Positions 52,946 through 62,413 of a stretch of DNA of 64,000 bases are shown here, piece after piece. The stretch is from Telluria antibiotica (GTDB lineage Bacteria; Pseudomonadota; Gammaproteobacteria; Burkholderiales; Burkholderiaceae_D), in assembly GCF_011682055.1 (NCBI RefSeq), contig NZ_JAAQOM010000010.1, positions 186,001 to 250,000 of the forward strand, in the 5' to 3' direction. The translations under genes and the position numbers were made by a program. Every line of letters starts with the position of its first letter. Position 1 is the first letter of the stretch. Under the pieces are notes generated by a model, which saw only the letters and a program-made list of their open reading frames with translations, did no database searches and was not told where the DNA came from.

Positions 52946-55483
52946 ATGAAACTGATCGTCATCGGCCACGGCATGGTGGGCCACAAATTCCTCGAAACCC
53001 TGTTCGCGGAGGCCGCGCAGTCGACGCACTTCCACGTCACCGTGCTGTGCGAGGAACCGCGTCCTGCCTATGACCGCGTGCACCTGTCGTCGTACTTCTC
53101 GGGCACGACGGCCGACCAGCTGTCGCTCGTCGCACCGGGCTTCTTCGAGAAGCATGCCGCCCAGATCGACCTGAAGCTGAACGCGCAGGCCGTGGCGGTC
53201 GATCGTGATGCGAAGACCGTGACCCTGGCCGATGGCGCCGTGCTGGCCTACGACAAGCTCGTGTTCGCGACCGGCTCCTATCCGTTCGTGCCGCCCGTCC
53301 CGGGCAAGGAGCGCGACGACATCTTCGTCTACCGCACCATCGAAGACCTGGAAAAAATGACGGAATGCGGCGCCCGTTCGAAGTCCGGCGTCGTCGTGGG
53401 CGGCGGCCTGCTGGGTCTCGAGTGCGCCAAGGCGCTGCGCGACATGAGCCTCGACACGCACGTCGTCGAATTCGCACCGCGCCTGATGGCCGTGCAGGTC
53501 GACGACCTGGGCGGCCGCGTCCTGCGCAACAAGATCGAAGCGCTGGACGTCAAGGTGCACACGCAGAAGAACACGCTGCGCATCGTGGACGGCGAGTCGG
53601 CCAGGCACCGCATGGAGTTCGCGGACGGCAGCTTCCTCGAGACGGACATGATCGTGTTCTCGGCCGGCATCCGCCCGCGCGACGAACTCGCGAAGGCCGC
53701 CGGCCTGGAACTGGGCCCGCGCGGCGGCGTCGCCATCGACGCTTCTTGCCTCGCGTCGGACCCGAACATCTACGCCATCGGCGAGTGCGCATCGTGGGGC
53801 GGCCAGACGTTCGGCCTCGTCGCGCCGGGTTATGAAATGGCCCGCATCGTCGCGCGCGCGCTGATCGGCCAGGAAGCCGAGTTCGCCGGCGCCGACATGA
53901 GCACGAAGCTGAAGCTGATGGGCGTGGACGTCGCGTCGATCGGCGACGCCCACGGCAACACGCCGGGCGCGCGCAGCTTCCAGTTCACGGACGAGCGCAA
54001 GCAGGTCTACAAGAAGATCGTCGTCTCCGACGACGGCAAGAAGCTGCTGGGCGCCGTGCTGATCGGCGACGCCGCCGAATACGGCAGCCTGCTGCAGATG
54101 ATGCTCAACGATATGGAGCTGCCGGAGTCGCCGGAATTCCTGATCCTGCCGCAGCTTGACGGTGCCGCGCGTCCGGCGTTGGGCGTGGAGGCGCTGCCGG
54201 CATCCGCGCAAGTCTGCTCGTGCAATGCCGTCAGCAAGGGCACCATCGCCGACGCGGTCGCGGGCGGCGCCTGCGATATCGGCGCGATCAAGTCGTGCAC
54301 GAATGCAGGCACGTCGTGCGGCGGCTGCGTGCCGCTCGTCACGCAGATCATGAAGTCCGAGATGGCGAAGGCCGGCATGGCCGTCAACAACCACCTGTGC
54401 GAACACTTCCCGTACTCGCGCCAGGAAATCCACCACCTGGTGCGCGTGGGCGGCATCAAGACCTTCGGCGAGCTGCTGCACAAGCACGGCAAGGGCCTGG
54501 GTTGCGACATCTGCAAGCCGGTCGCCGCCAGCGTCCTCGCGTCGACGTGGAACGACTTCGTGCTGAAGCCCGAGCACGCGAGCCTGCAGGACTCGAACGA
54601 CTACTTCCTCGGCAACATCCAGAAGGACGGCACGTATTCCGTCGTGCCCCGGATGCCGGGCGGCGAAGTGACCCCGGAAGGCCTGATCGCCGTCGGCCAG
54701 GTCGCCAAGAAATACGGCCTGTACACGAAGATCACGGGCGGCCAGCGTGTCGACCTGTTCGGCGCCCGCGTGGACCAGCTGCCCGCGATCTGGGAAGAGC
54801 TGATCGCGGCCGGCTTCGAGTCGGGCCATGCGTACGGCAAGTCGCTGCGCACGGTGAAATCGTGCGTGGGCTCCACGTGGTGCCGCTACGGCGTGGGCGA
54901 TTCCGTCGGCTTCGCCATCGCGCTGGAAAATCGCTACAAGGGCCTGCGCGCGCCGCACAAGATCAAGTTCGGCGTGTCGGGCTGCACCCGCGAATGCGCC
55001 GAGGCGCAGGGCAAGGACGTGGGCCTGATCGCGACGGAGAAGGGCTGGAACCTGTACGTGTGCGGCAACGGCGGCATGAAGCCCCGTCACGCGGAACTGA
55101 TCGCGTCGGACCTGGACGAAGCGACCGTCGTCAAACTGGTCGACCGCTTCCTCATGTTCTACGTGCGCACGGCCGACCGCCTGCAGCGCACGAGCACGTG
55201 GCGCGAGAACCTCGAAGGCGGCCTGGATTACCTGAAGCAGGTCGTCATCGACGACAAGCTGGGCATCGCCGCGGAACTGGAAGCGGACATGCAGCGCGTC
55301 GTCGACACGTATGCCGACGAGTGGAAGAACGCGGTCGAAGACCCGGCCGTGCGCCAGCGCTTCCGCAGCTTCGTCAACACGGACGGCACGGACGACAACG
55401 TCGTGTTCATGCCGGAGCGCGGCCAGATCCGTCCGGCCACCGTGGAAGAACGCCGCCGCACCATCCCCATTGCCGTCGCCTGA
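52946..55483 (+). CDS. nirB: NAD(P)H-dependent nitrite reductase, large subunit
   Basis: 845 residues, normal. Domains in order: FAD/NAD(P) oxidoreductase (1-400; V-I-G-H-G-M-V-G-H-K, V-V-G-G-G-L-L-G-L-E), BFD-like [2Fe-2S] (about 420-475; C-S-C-N-A-V then C-x4-C-G-G-C), and a sirohaem/[4Fe-4S] reductase part (about 550-845; C-V-G-S-T-W-C, G-C-T-R-E-C). It reduces nitrite to ammonium in the cytoplasm. AAGGAGTCGCAAC precedes the ATG. nirD follows after 33 bp. No sirohaem synthase gene is in the window. Confidence 0.96.
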   Translation: MKLIVIGHGMVGHKFLETLFAEAAQSTHFHVTVLCEEPRPAYDRVHLSSYFSGTTADQLSLVAPGFFEKHAAQIDLKLNAQAVAVDRDAKTVTLADGAVLAYDKLVFATGSYPFVPPVPGKERDDIFVYRTIEDLEKMTECGARSKSGVVVGGGLLGLECAKALRDMSLDTHVVEFAPRLMAVQVDDLGGRVLRNKIEALDVKVHTQKNTLRIVDGESARHRMEFADGSFLETDMIVFSAGIRPRDELAKAAGLELGPRGGVAIDASCLASDPNIYAIGECASWGGQTFGLVAPGYEMARIVARALIGQEAEFAGADMSTKLKLMGVDVASIGDAHGNTPGARSFQFTDERKQVYKKIVVSDDGKKLLGAVLIGDAAEYGSLLQMMLNDMELPESPEFLILPQLDGAARPALGVEALPASAQVCSCNAVSKGTIADAVAGGACDIGAIKSCTNAGTSCGGCVPLVTQIMKSEMAKAGMAVNNHLCEHFPYSRQEIHHLVRVGGIKTFGELLHKHGKGLGCDICKPVAASVLASTWNDFVLKPEHASLQDSNDYFLGNIQKDGTYSVVPRMPGGEVTPEGLIAVGQVAKKYGLYTKITGGQRVDLFGARVDQLPAIWEELIAAGFESGHAYGKSLRTVKSCVGSTWCRYGVGDSVGFAIALENRYKGLRAPHKIKFGVSGCTRECAEAQGKDVGLIATEKGWNLYVCGNGGMKPRHAELIASDLDEATVVKLVDRFLMFYVRTADRLQRTSTWRENLEGGLDYLKQVVIDDKLGIAAELEADMQRVVDTYADEWKNAVEDPAVRQRFRSFVNTDGTDDNVVFMPERGQIRPATVEERRRTIPIAVA

Positions 55484-55516
55484 TCGATAGACCCGAACCG
55501 AACCAAGGAGAACACC

Positions 55517-55864
55517 ATGCATCGCGATATCCAACTGAACCAGTGGAATGCCGTCTGCTCGCTCGACCAGATCGTCCCGGACACGGGCGTCGCCGCCCTG
55601 CTCAACGGACGCCAGGTGGCCGTGTTCCGCGTGGGCGCCGCGGAGCCGCGCCTGTTCGCCATCGATAACTACGATCCGAATTCGGATGCGGCCGTCCTGT
55701 CGCGCGGCATCGTCGGCAGCATCGGCGAGCGCGTCGTCGTCGCGTCGCCGATCTACAAGCAGCACTTCGACCTGCAGACGGGTGAATGCCTGGAGGCGCC
55801 GCATCACTCGGTGACCAGCTATCCCGTGCGCGTCGAGGACGGCAAGGTCTGGGTGGGGGCGTAA
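55517..55864 (+). CDS. nirD: Nitrite reductase small subunit
   Basis: 115 residues. It has a Rieske-like fold (A-A-L-L-N-G-R-Q-V-A-V-F-R, F-A-I-D-N-Y-D-P) but lacks the Cys/His ligands for a [2Fe-2S] cluster, as usual for NirD. It partners NirB. AAGGAG lies upstream of the ATG. Its stop directly abuts the next start (55865). Confidence 0.95.
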   Translation: MHRDIQLNQWNAVCSLDQIVPDTGVAALLNGRQVAVFRVGAAEPRLFAIDNYDPNSDAAVLSRGIVGSIGERVVVASPIYKQHFDLQTGECLEAPHHSVTSYPVRVEDGKVWVGA

Positions 55865-57106
55865 ATGAAAGCCTCGCATGCGCATCCGCGGTTGGTCGTC
55901 ATCGGCAACGGCATGGCGGGCATGCGCACGGTCGAAGAGCTGTTGAAGCTCGCGCCCGACATGTACCGCATCACCGTGTTCGGCGCCGAGCCGCACGGGA
56001 ATTACAACCGCATCCTGCTGTCGCCCGTGCTCGCCGGCGAAAAGACCGTCGACGACATCATGCTCAACACGCGCGAGTGGTATGACGCCAACGGCATCAC
56101 GCTGCACGCGGGCGACCCCGTCGTGCGCATCGACCGCAAGAAGCGCGTCGTGCATGCCGCGTCGGGCCTCGCCGTGCCGTACGATCGCCTGTTGATCGCC
56201 ACCGGCTCGAAGCCATTCATCGTGCCGGTGCCGGGCCACCAGCTGCCGGGCGTGATCGGTTTTCGCGACATCAGCGACGTCGACACGATGCTCGCTGCCG
56301 CGCGCGCGGGCGGGAAGGCCGTCGTCATCGGCGGCGGCCTGCTCGGCCTGGAAGCTGCGAACGGCCTGCTGCGCCAGGGGATGGAAGTCGCCGTCGTGCA
56401 CGTGATGGGCAGCCTGATGAACCAGCAGCTCGATCCGCCCGCCGCGGAACTGCTGCGCGCGAGCCTGGAGCTCCGCGGCCTGCGCATCCTGCTGAACCGC
56501 CAGACCGTCGCCATCGAAGGAACGGACCGCGTCGCGTCCGTGCGCTTCGAGGACGGCGAGACCGTCGACGCCGACCTCGTCGTGATGGCGGCCGGCGTGC
56601 GCCCGAACGTCGAGCTGGCGAAGGCCGCAGGGTTGCACTGCGAGCGCGCCATCGTTGTCGACGACACGCTGCAGACCTACGACCCGCGCGTGTACGCCGT
56701 CGGCGAATGCGTACAGCACCGCCGCGCCACGTTCGGCCTCGTGGCGCCGATCTGGGACCAGGCCCGCGTTGCCGCCGCCCACCTCGCGGGCTCGGGCCAC
56801 CGCCGCTACGTGCAGCAGGCCACTGCGACGAAGCTGAAGGTGACGGGCGTCGACCTGTACTCGGCCGGCGACATCGTCGGCGGCGAGGGCAGCGAAGACC
56901 TCGTGCTGCGCGACCGCCGCAGCGGCATCTACAAGCGCCTCGTCGTCGCGGGCAACCGCCTGACGGGCGCCGTGCTGTACGGGGACGTCGCGGACGGTCC
57001 CTGGTATTTCGACCTGATTCAACAGCGGACGGACATTTCGTCCATCCGCGACCAGTTGCTGTTCGGCCGCGCGCATTCGGATGACGTCGCAGCGCAGGCG
57101 GCCTGA
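55865..57106 (+). CDS. NAD(P)/FAD oxidoreductase, electron donor of nitrate reductase
   Basis: 413 residues. It resembles the N-terminal half of NirB and NasC-type proteins: V-I-G-N-G-M-A-G-M-R at the FAD site, G-N-Y-N-R-I-L-L-S-P-V, and V-I-G-G-G-L-L-G-L-E-A at the NAD site. No C-terminal iron-sulfur domain is present. Between nirD and the nitrate reductase gene it is best seen as the NADH-dependent subunit feeding nitrate reductase; nirD supplies its ribosome context with no gap. Confidence 0.88.
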   Translation: MKASHAHPRLVVIGNGMAGMRTVEELLKLAPDMYRITVFGAEPHGNYNRILLSPVLAGEKTVDDIMLNTREWYDANGITLHAGDPVVRIDRKKRVVHAASGLAVPYDRLLIATGSKPFIVPVPGHQLPGVIGFRDISDVDTMLAAARAGGKAVVIGGGLLGLEAANGLLRQGMEVAVVHVMGSLMNQQLDPPAAELLRASLELRGLRILLNRQTVAIEGTDRVASVRFEDGETVDADLVVMAAGVRPNVELAKAAGLHCERAIVVDDTLQTYDPRVYAVGECVQHRRATFGLVAPIWDQARVAAAHLAGSGHRRYVQQATATKLKVTGVDLYSAGDIVGGEGSEDLVLRDRRSGIYKRLVVAGNRLTGAVLYGDVADGPWYFDLIQQRTDISSIRDQLLFGRAHSDDVAAQAA

Positions 57107-57119
57107 CGAGGAGTTTCAC

Positions 57120-59834
57120 ATGGAGTTGTCCGCGCAGTTTCCCATTGCTTCCACTACCGTCCGTACGACGTGCCCGTATTGCGGCGTCGGCTGCGGCGTC
57201 AATGCCAAGGTCGGGCAGGACGGCGCGCTCGCGATCGCCGGCGACACGGCGCACCCGGCCAGCCAGGGCCGCTTGTGCGTGAAGGGCTCCGCGCTTGGCG
57301 AAACGCTCGGCAACCACGGCCGCCTGCTGTCGCCGATGCTGCGCGAAGAGGGCGCTCTGCGCGCCGCGACCTGGGACGAGGCATTGGACAAGGTCGCGCA
57401 AGGCTTTGCGCGCGTCATCGCCGAGCACGGGCCGGACGCCGTCGCGCTGTACGTCTCCGGCCAGCTGCTGACCGAGGACTACTACGTCGCCAACAAGTTC
57501 ATGAAGGGCTACGTCGGCAGCGCGAACATCGACACCAACTCCCGGCTGTGCATGTCGTCCGCGGTGGCCGGCCACAAGCGCGCGTTCGGCGAGGACGTCG
57601 TGCCGGGCAGCTACGAAGACTTCGAGCTGGCCGATCTCGTCGTGCTCGTCGGCTCGAACGCCGCCTGGTGCCACCCCACGTTGTACCAGCGCATCGCGCG
57701 CGCGAAGCAGGAACGGCCGGAGATGAAGGTCGTCGTGATCGACCCGCGCCGCACCGCGACGTGCGACATCGCCGACCTGCACCTGCCCGTCAAGCCGGGC
57801 ACGGACGTGTGGTTGTTCGATGGCCTGCTGGCCCACCTGGCCGAGCATGCGGCCGACGACGGCTTCATCGACGCCCACACGACGGGCCTTGCCGATGCGC
57901 TCGACGCGGCCGGCAAGGCGGGTTCGCTGGCCGACGTGGCCAAGGCCTGCCGCCTCGATCCGCACGACCTGGAGCGCTTTTATGAGCTGTTCGCGCAGAC
58001 GGAAAAGGTCGTGACGGCGTTCACGATGGGCGTGAACCAGTCGACCGCCGGCGCCGACAAGGTCAACGCCATCATCAACTGCCACCTGATCACGGGCCGC
58101 ATCGGCCGCCCCGGCATGGGACCGTTCTCGCTGACGGGCCAGCCGAACGCGATGGGCGGCCGCGAAGTGGGGGGCCTTGCGAACATGCTGGCCGCGCACA
58201 TGGACCTCGACGATGCGGCGCAGCGCGCGGCATTGCAGGAATTCTGGGGCTCGCCGCACGTGGCGGACAAGCCGGGCCTGAAGGCCGTCGACCTGTTCCG
58301 CGCCATCGAGGACGGCAAGATCAAGGCCGTGTGGATCATGGCGACGAACCCGCTCGTGAGCCTCCCCGACGCCGACCAGGCACGGCGCGCGCTGGAAAAA
58401 TGCGAGCTGGTGGTGGCAAGCGACATCGTCCTCGGCACCGACACGAACGAGGCGGCGCACGTGCTGCTGCCGGCGCTCGGCTGGGGCGAGAAGGACGGCA
58501 CCGTCACCAATTCCGAGCGCTGCATCTCGCGCCAGCGCGCGTTCCTGGCCGCGCCGGGCAGCGCGCGCGCCGACTGGGACATCATGTGTGACGTCGCGCG
58601 CCGCATGGGCTTCGAAGGCTTCGCGTTCAAGGGCCCGCACGAGATCTTCGACGAGCACGCACGCCTGTCCGGCTGGAAGAACGGCACCGAGGGGCAGCGC
58701 CGCCGCGTGTTCGACATCACGGGCCTGGCCGGCATGACGCGCGCCGACTACGATGCCCTCGAGCCGGTCCAGTGGCCCGTGCGTACGCCGGCGGAGCGCA
58801 CGGCACGTGTATTCGGCGACGGCCATTTCGCCCACGGCGACGGGCGCGCGCGCTTCGTGCCGACGGTGCCGCGCGCGCCCGCGCACCTGCCGGGCGGCGA
58901 GTATCCGCTCGTGCTGAACACGGGCCGCGTGCGCGACCAGTGGCACACGATGACGCGCACGGGGCGCTCGCAGAAACTGGCCGAGCACATCCCGGAACCG
59001 TATATCGACATGCACCCGCAGGATGCGCTGCTGTCCGGCGTGAAGGCGGGCGAACTGGCGCGCGTGACGAGCGACTGGGGCGCCGTCGTGGCGCGCGTGC
59101 AGCACGGCGGCGGCATCGCGCGCGGCAGCGTGTTCATGCCGATCCACTGGAGCGGCCAGACGGCGTCCGACGCGCGCGTGGGGACGGTCGTGAACCCGGC
59201 CGTCGATCCGGTGTCGGGCGAGCCGGAATTCAAGCACACGCCCGTGCGCATCGAACCGTTCGGCGTCACGTGGTATGGCTTCATCCTGTCGCGCACGGAC
59301 CTGCCGCTGCGCGAGGCCGCCAACTGGACGCGCGTGCAGGGCAAGGACTTCGTGCGCTACGAACTGGCGGGCCGCAAGCCGTTCGCCAACGCGGCCGTGT
59401 GGGCCCGCGGCCTGCTGGACGTGCATGACGACGACGCCGACTGGATCGAGGTCGAAGACAAGAACGGCGGCATGTACCGCGCCGTGCACCTCGTCGACGG
59501 CCGCATCGAGGCGTGCCTGTTCGTCGCGCAGCGCGCCGACCTGCCGGCCCGCGCCTGGCTCGCGAGCATGTTCGGCAAGGAGCAGCTGGAGCCGGCCGAC
59601 CGCATGAGCCTTCTCGCGGGCCGCGCGAAAGAGCCGGCCTTCGACGCGGGGCCGACCGTGTGCTCGTGCTTCGGCGTGGGCCGCAAGACGATCGAGATCG
59701 CGATCCGCCGCGACAACCTGTGCGACGCGGCCGCCGTCACGGCGTGCACGAAGGCGGGCGGCAACTGCGGGTCGTGCATCCCCGAGATCCGCTCGCTGTT
59801 GGCCGAGGCGCAGGCGCAGGCGGCGGAAGCCTGA
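57120..59834 (+). CDS. nasA: Assimilatory nitrate reductase, catalytic subunit
   Basis: 904 residues. An N-terminal [4Fe-4S] site (Cys18, 21, 25, 53) is followed by the molybdopterin domains; Cys144 in N-S-R-L-C-M-S-S is the likely Mo ligand. The C-terminus carries an extra BFD-like [2Fe-2S] domain (C-S-C-F-G-V, then C-G-S-C), as in NasA of Klebsiella, which accepts electrons from the adjacent oxidoreductase. The ATG at 57120 has GAGGAG 8 bp upstream. Reduces nitrate to nitrite in the cytoplasm; last gene of the operon. Confidence 0.95.
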   Translation: MELSAQFPIASTTVRTTCPYCGVGCGVNAKVGQDGALAIAGDTAHPASQGRLCVKGSALGETLGNHGRLLSPMLREEGALRAATWDEALDKVAQGFARVIAEHGPDAVALYVSGQLLTEDYYVANKFMKGYVGSANIDTNSRLCMSSAVAGHKRAFGEDVVPGSYEDFELADLVVLVGSNAAWCHPTLYQRIARAKQERPEMKVVVIDPRRTATCDIADLHLPVKPGTDVWLFDGLLAHLAEHAADDGFIDAHTTGLADALDAAGKAGSLADVAKACRLDPHDLERFYELFAQTEKVVTAFTMGVNQSTAGADKVNAIINCHLITGRIGRPGMGPFSLTGQPNAMGGREVGGLANMLAAHMDLDDAAQRAALQEFWGSPHVADKPGLKAVDLFRAIEDGKIKAVWIMATNPLVSLPDADQARRALEKCELVVASDIVLGTDTNEAAHVLLPALGWGEKDGTVTNSERCISRQRAFLAAPGSARADWDIMCDVARRMGFEGFAFKGPHEIFDEHARLSGWKNGTEGQRRRVFDITGLAGMTRADYDALEPVQWPVRTPAERTARVFGDGHFAHGDGRARFVPTVPRAPAHLPGGEYPLVLNTGRVRDQWHTMTRTGRSQKLAEHIPEPYIDMHPQDALLSGVKAGELARVTSDWGAVVARVQHGGGIARGSVFMPIHWSGQTASDARVGTVVNPAVDPVSGEPEFKHTPVRIEPFGVTWYGFILSRTDLPLREAANWTRVQGKDFVRYELAGRKPFANAAVWARGLLDVHDDDADWIEVEDKNGGMYRAVHLVDGRIEACLFVAQRADLPARAWLASMFGKEQLEPADRMSLLAGRAKEPAFDAGPTVCSCFGVGRKTIEIAIRRDNLCDAAAVTACTKAGGNCGSCIPEIRSLLAEAQAQAAEA

Positions 59835-59876
59835 AACAACGCCAACACATCGCCGGCGTCCGCGTTATCCGAACGC

Positions 59877-60052
59877 CGTAGGGTGGGCACCCCGTGCCCA
59901 CGCGGACGTTTGCACAATGCCGGCGTCCGCGTGGGCGGAGGCCGCCCACCCAACGCAAGGCAGAATAACGTAGGGTGGGCACCCCGTGCCCACGCGGACG
60001 TTTGCACAATGCCGGCGTCCGCGTGGGCGGAGGCCGCCCACCCGACGCAAGG
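59877..60052. repeat. Tandem pair of BIME-like elements (92-bp period)
   Basis: Two nearly identical 84-bp elements, 59877-59960 and 59969-60052, are repeated head to tail with an 8-bp linker. Each starts CGTAGGGTGGGCACC and ends with the variant unit GGGCGGAGGCCGCCCACCC. The variant end replaces the usual CTACG by AACG or GACG. The tandem fills the gap between the nitrate operon and the convergent lysR gene. Confidence 0.85.
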
Positions 60053-60067
60053 CAATGACGCGGCGGA

Positions 60068-61018
60068 TCAACGGGCCGGCGGCGCCACGACGCCGAACGC
60101 CTGCGGCACCGCCACCCGCATGATGTCGATGAAGCGCCGCAGCCGCGCCGGATAGAAGCGCGCGGGCGGATAGATCAGCCAGATCGGCAGCGGCGACGCC
60201 TGCCATTCCGGCACCAGTTGCACCAGGCGCCCCGCCTCCAGCTCTTCGCGCAGCGCCCAGCGCGAGCCGATCGCCGCGCCGACACCCAGCACGACGGCAT
60301 TGCGCATCGCGTACAGATTGTCCGTGTACAGGCGCGGCTGGATGGGCAGCCGCACCGTCTCCCCGCGCGCCGCGTGCGTGAGCGCCACCTCGTCCCGATA
60401 GAAATGGCTGACCGCGATCCACGGCAGCCGCGCCAGCTCGTCCGGATGGGCGGGCAGGGGGCCGCCGTCCAGCAGGGCGGGCGAACCGACGACGATGCGC
60501 GGCACGTCGCCCAGCCGGATCGCCACGACGGACGGATCGGGAATGTCGCCCACGCGGATCGCGCAATCGATGCCCTCGCCGATGAAGTCCGGCGTGCGGT
60601 CGTGCAGGGTCCAGTCCACCGTCATGCGCGGATAGCGCGCCAGGTATTCCGCCAGCGGTGCCACCAGCTGCTGCTGCCCGAACGCGTGCGGCGCGACGAC
60701 GCGCAGCATGCCCACCGGCTCGTCCACGGCGCCCCGGATCTCGCTCTCGAATTCCTGCCACCCCGCGATGAGTTCCTTCGCGCGGGAATAGCAGCGCATG
60801 CCGTCGTCCGTCAGTTTCATCGCGTGTGTGGAGCGCTGCAGCAGCCGCACCCCCAGCGATTTCTCCAGCGCCTTCAGGCGGCGGCTGATCGTCGGCTGCG
60901 TGGTTGCCAGTGCGCGCGCCGCGGCGGACAGGCTGCCGGCATCCACGATGCGGACGAACGTCTCGACCAGCATCATACGATCCGCAGATGGATTCATGGA
61001 TGAAAAATCTGTGTTCAT
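60068..61018 (-). CDS. LysR-family regulator divergent from MFS gene
   Basis: 316 residues. HTH at about 15-75 (M-L-V-E-T-F-V-R-I-V-D-A-G-S-L-S-A-A-A-R) and a CrgA-type effector domain (V-A-P-H-A-F-G-Q-Q-Q, R-V-G-D-I-P-D-P-S). An in-frame second ATG at residue 8 could be used. It is divergent from an MFS exporter gene (98-bp gap) and probably controls it. Confidence 0.9.
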   Translation of the reverse strand: MNTDFSSMNPSADRMMLVETFVRIVDAGSLSAAARALATTQPTISRRLKALEKSLGVRLLQRSTHAMKLTDDGMRCYSRAKELIAGWQEFESEIRGAVDEPVGMLRVVAPHAFGQQQLVAPLAEYLARYPRMTVDWTLHDRTPDFIGEGIDCAIRVGDIPDPSVVAIRLGDVPRIVVGSPALLDGGPLPAHPDELARLPWIAVSHFYRDEVALTHAARGETVRLPIQPRLYTDNLYAMRNAVVLGVGAAIGSRWALREELEAGRLVQLVPEWQASPLPIWLIYPPARFYPARLRRFIDIMRVAVPQAFGVVAPPAR

Positions 61019-61116
61019 ACGCCTATCGTATAACAGTTTGACGCCGGCTGCTGCTACCCGGCCGTGGCGTGCCTCCGCATAATGCGATGCAACAACTCAC
61101 CACTCAGGAGCCCACC

Positions 61117-62331
61117 ATGGACATTGCAACCACCACGGCGACCGTCATCCCGATCCGGCCGCGGCTGACCTCGCCACTGATCTTCCTACTGGCCGCCAGC
61201 ACGGGCCTGTCGGTCGCCGCGCTGTACTACAGCCAGCCCATCCTGGGCACGCTCGCGGGCGACCTGCACGCAAGCAACCGGGCGGTCGGCTGGATTCCCA
61301 CGATGACGCAATTCGGCTACGCCCTCGGCCTACTGTTTCTCGCGCCGCTGGGCGACCGCTTCGACCGCCGCACGATCATCGTCGTGAAGTCGCTGCTGCT
61401 GGCCGTCGCGCTGGTCGCGATCGCCGCCGCGCCGAGCTTGTCCGTGCTGCTCGCCGGCAGCCTCGCCGTGGGCCTGCTGGCCACCGTCGCGCAAGACATC
61501 GTCCCGGCCGCCGCCACGCTGGCGCCGCCCGAGCACCGTGGCCGCATCGTCGGCACCGTCATGACGGGCCTGCTGCTGGGCATCCTGCTGTCGCGCGTCG
61601 TCGGAGGTCTCGTCGCCGAAGCACTTGGGTGGCGCGCCGTGTTCGGCGGCGCGGCCGTCGTCGCCGCGTTCATGACGGCGATCCTCGCCCGCGGCCTGCC
61701 GGGCTTCAAGCCGACGAGCACCGTCGCCTATCCGGCGCTGCTGGCATCGCTCGCCGCGCTGTGGAAGCAGCACCGGGCGCTGCGTCTCGCGGCGCTGGCC
61801 CAGGGCCTGTTGGCGGTCGGGTTCTCCGCGTTCTGGTCGACGCTGGCCGTGATGCTGCACGGCGCCCCGTTCCACCTCGGCTCGGCCGCCGCCGGTTCGT
61901 TCGGCCTGGCCGGTGCCGTCGGCGCGCTGGCCGCCCCGTTCGCCGGGCGCCTGGCCGACCGCCGTGGTCCGCAATGGGTGACCCGTCTTGGCGCCACGTT
62001 GAGCGTCGCGTCATTCGCCGTGATGTTCGCGCTGCCGTCGCTGTCGCCGCACGCGCAGCTCGTGTTGCTGGCGCTGGCCACCGTCGGCTTCGACCTGGGC
62101 GTGCAGGCAAGCCTGATCGCGCACCAGACCATCGTCTACGGCATAGCGCCGGAAGCCCGCAGCCGCCTCAACGCGATCCTGATGACGACCATGTTCGTTG
62201 GCATGGCGGCGGGCGGCGCGCTGGGTGCCCAGGCGCTGGCCGCGTGGGGCTGGAACGGTGTCGTGGCGCTGGCCGTCGTGGCGAGCGTTGCTGCGCTGGC
62301 GGTGCGGATGCGGGCGGCAAGCGGCAAGTAA
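61117..62331 (+). CDS. MFS transporter (DHA1-like)
   Basis: 404 residues with 12 predicted helices. The ATG at 61117 has CAGGAG 6 bp upstream; an earlier ATG at 61069 lacks one. The TM2-3 loop P-L-G-D-R-F-D-R-R-T is the MFS signature, and A-L-Y-Y-S-Q-P-I-L is common in the YfcJ/arabinose-efflux-like group. Probably an exporter regulated by the divergent LysR protein; substrate unknown. Confidence 0.88.
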   Translation: MDIATTTATVIPIRPRLTSPLIFLLAASTGLSVAALYYSQPILGTLAGDLHASNRAVGWIPTMTQFGYALGLLFLAPLGDRFDRRTIIVVKSLLLAVALVAIAAAPSLSVLLAGSLAVGLLATVAQDIVPAAATLAPPEHRGRIVGTVMTGLLLGILLSRVVGGLVAEALGWRAVFGGAAVVAAFMTAILARGLPGFKPTSTVAYPALLASLAALWKQHRALRLAALAQGLLAVGFSAFWSTLAVMLHGAPFHLGSAAAGSFGLAGAVGALAAPFAGRLADRRGPQWVTRLGATLSVASFAVMFALPSLSPHAQLVLLALATVGFDLGVQASLIAHQTIVYGIAPEARSRLNAILMTTMFVGMAAGGALGAQALAAWGWNGVVALAVVASVAALAVRMRAASGK

Positions 62332-62350
62332 TCCGATCGTAGATTCGACC

Positions 62351-62382
62351 AGCGCCAGGCCACGGCAACGCGGCCTGGCGCT
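62351..62382. terminator. Stem-loop between convergent genes
   Basis: AGCGCCAGGCC and GGCCTGGCGCT form a perfect 11-bp stem with a 10-nt loop, between the convergent MFS and pheC-aroQ genes. No T-run follows on either side, so it is either a weak bidirectional terminator or an mRNA-end stabiliser. Confidence 0.45.
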
Positions 62383-62413
62383 GTGCCGTTATCGCAGCAT
62401 CGCCGGGCAGGCG

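Noticed and set aside
51641..57076. 1811-codon open frame on the minus strand opposite the nitrate operon
   Set aside because: It mirrors the coding genes, is rich in Arg/His/Ala/Asp without any domain, and arises because GC-rich third positions remove stops from the antisense frame.
59877..60052. Possible CRISPR-like repeats
   Set aside because: The units are palindromic BIMEs in tandem with identical spacers, not a short direct repeat with unique spacers.
62351..62382. Classical rho-independent terminator
   Set aside because: The stem is perfect but no T-run follows on either strand, so it is listed only as a stem-loop.
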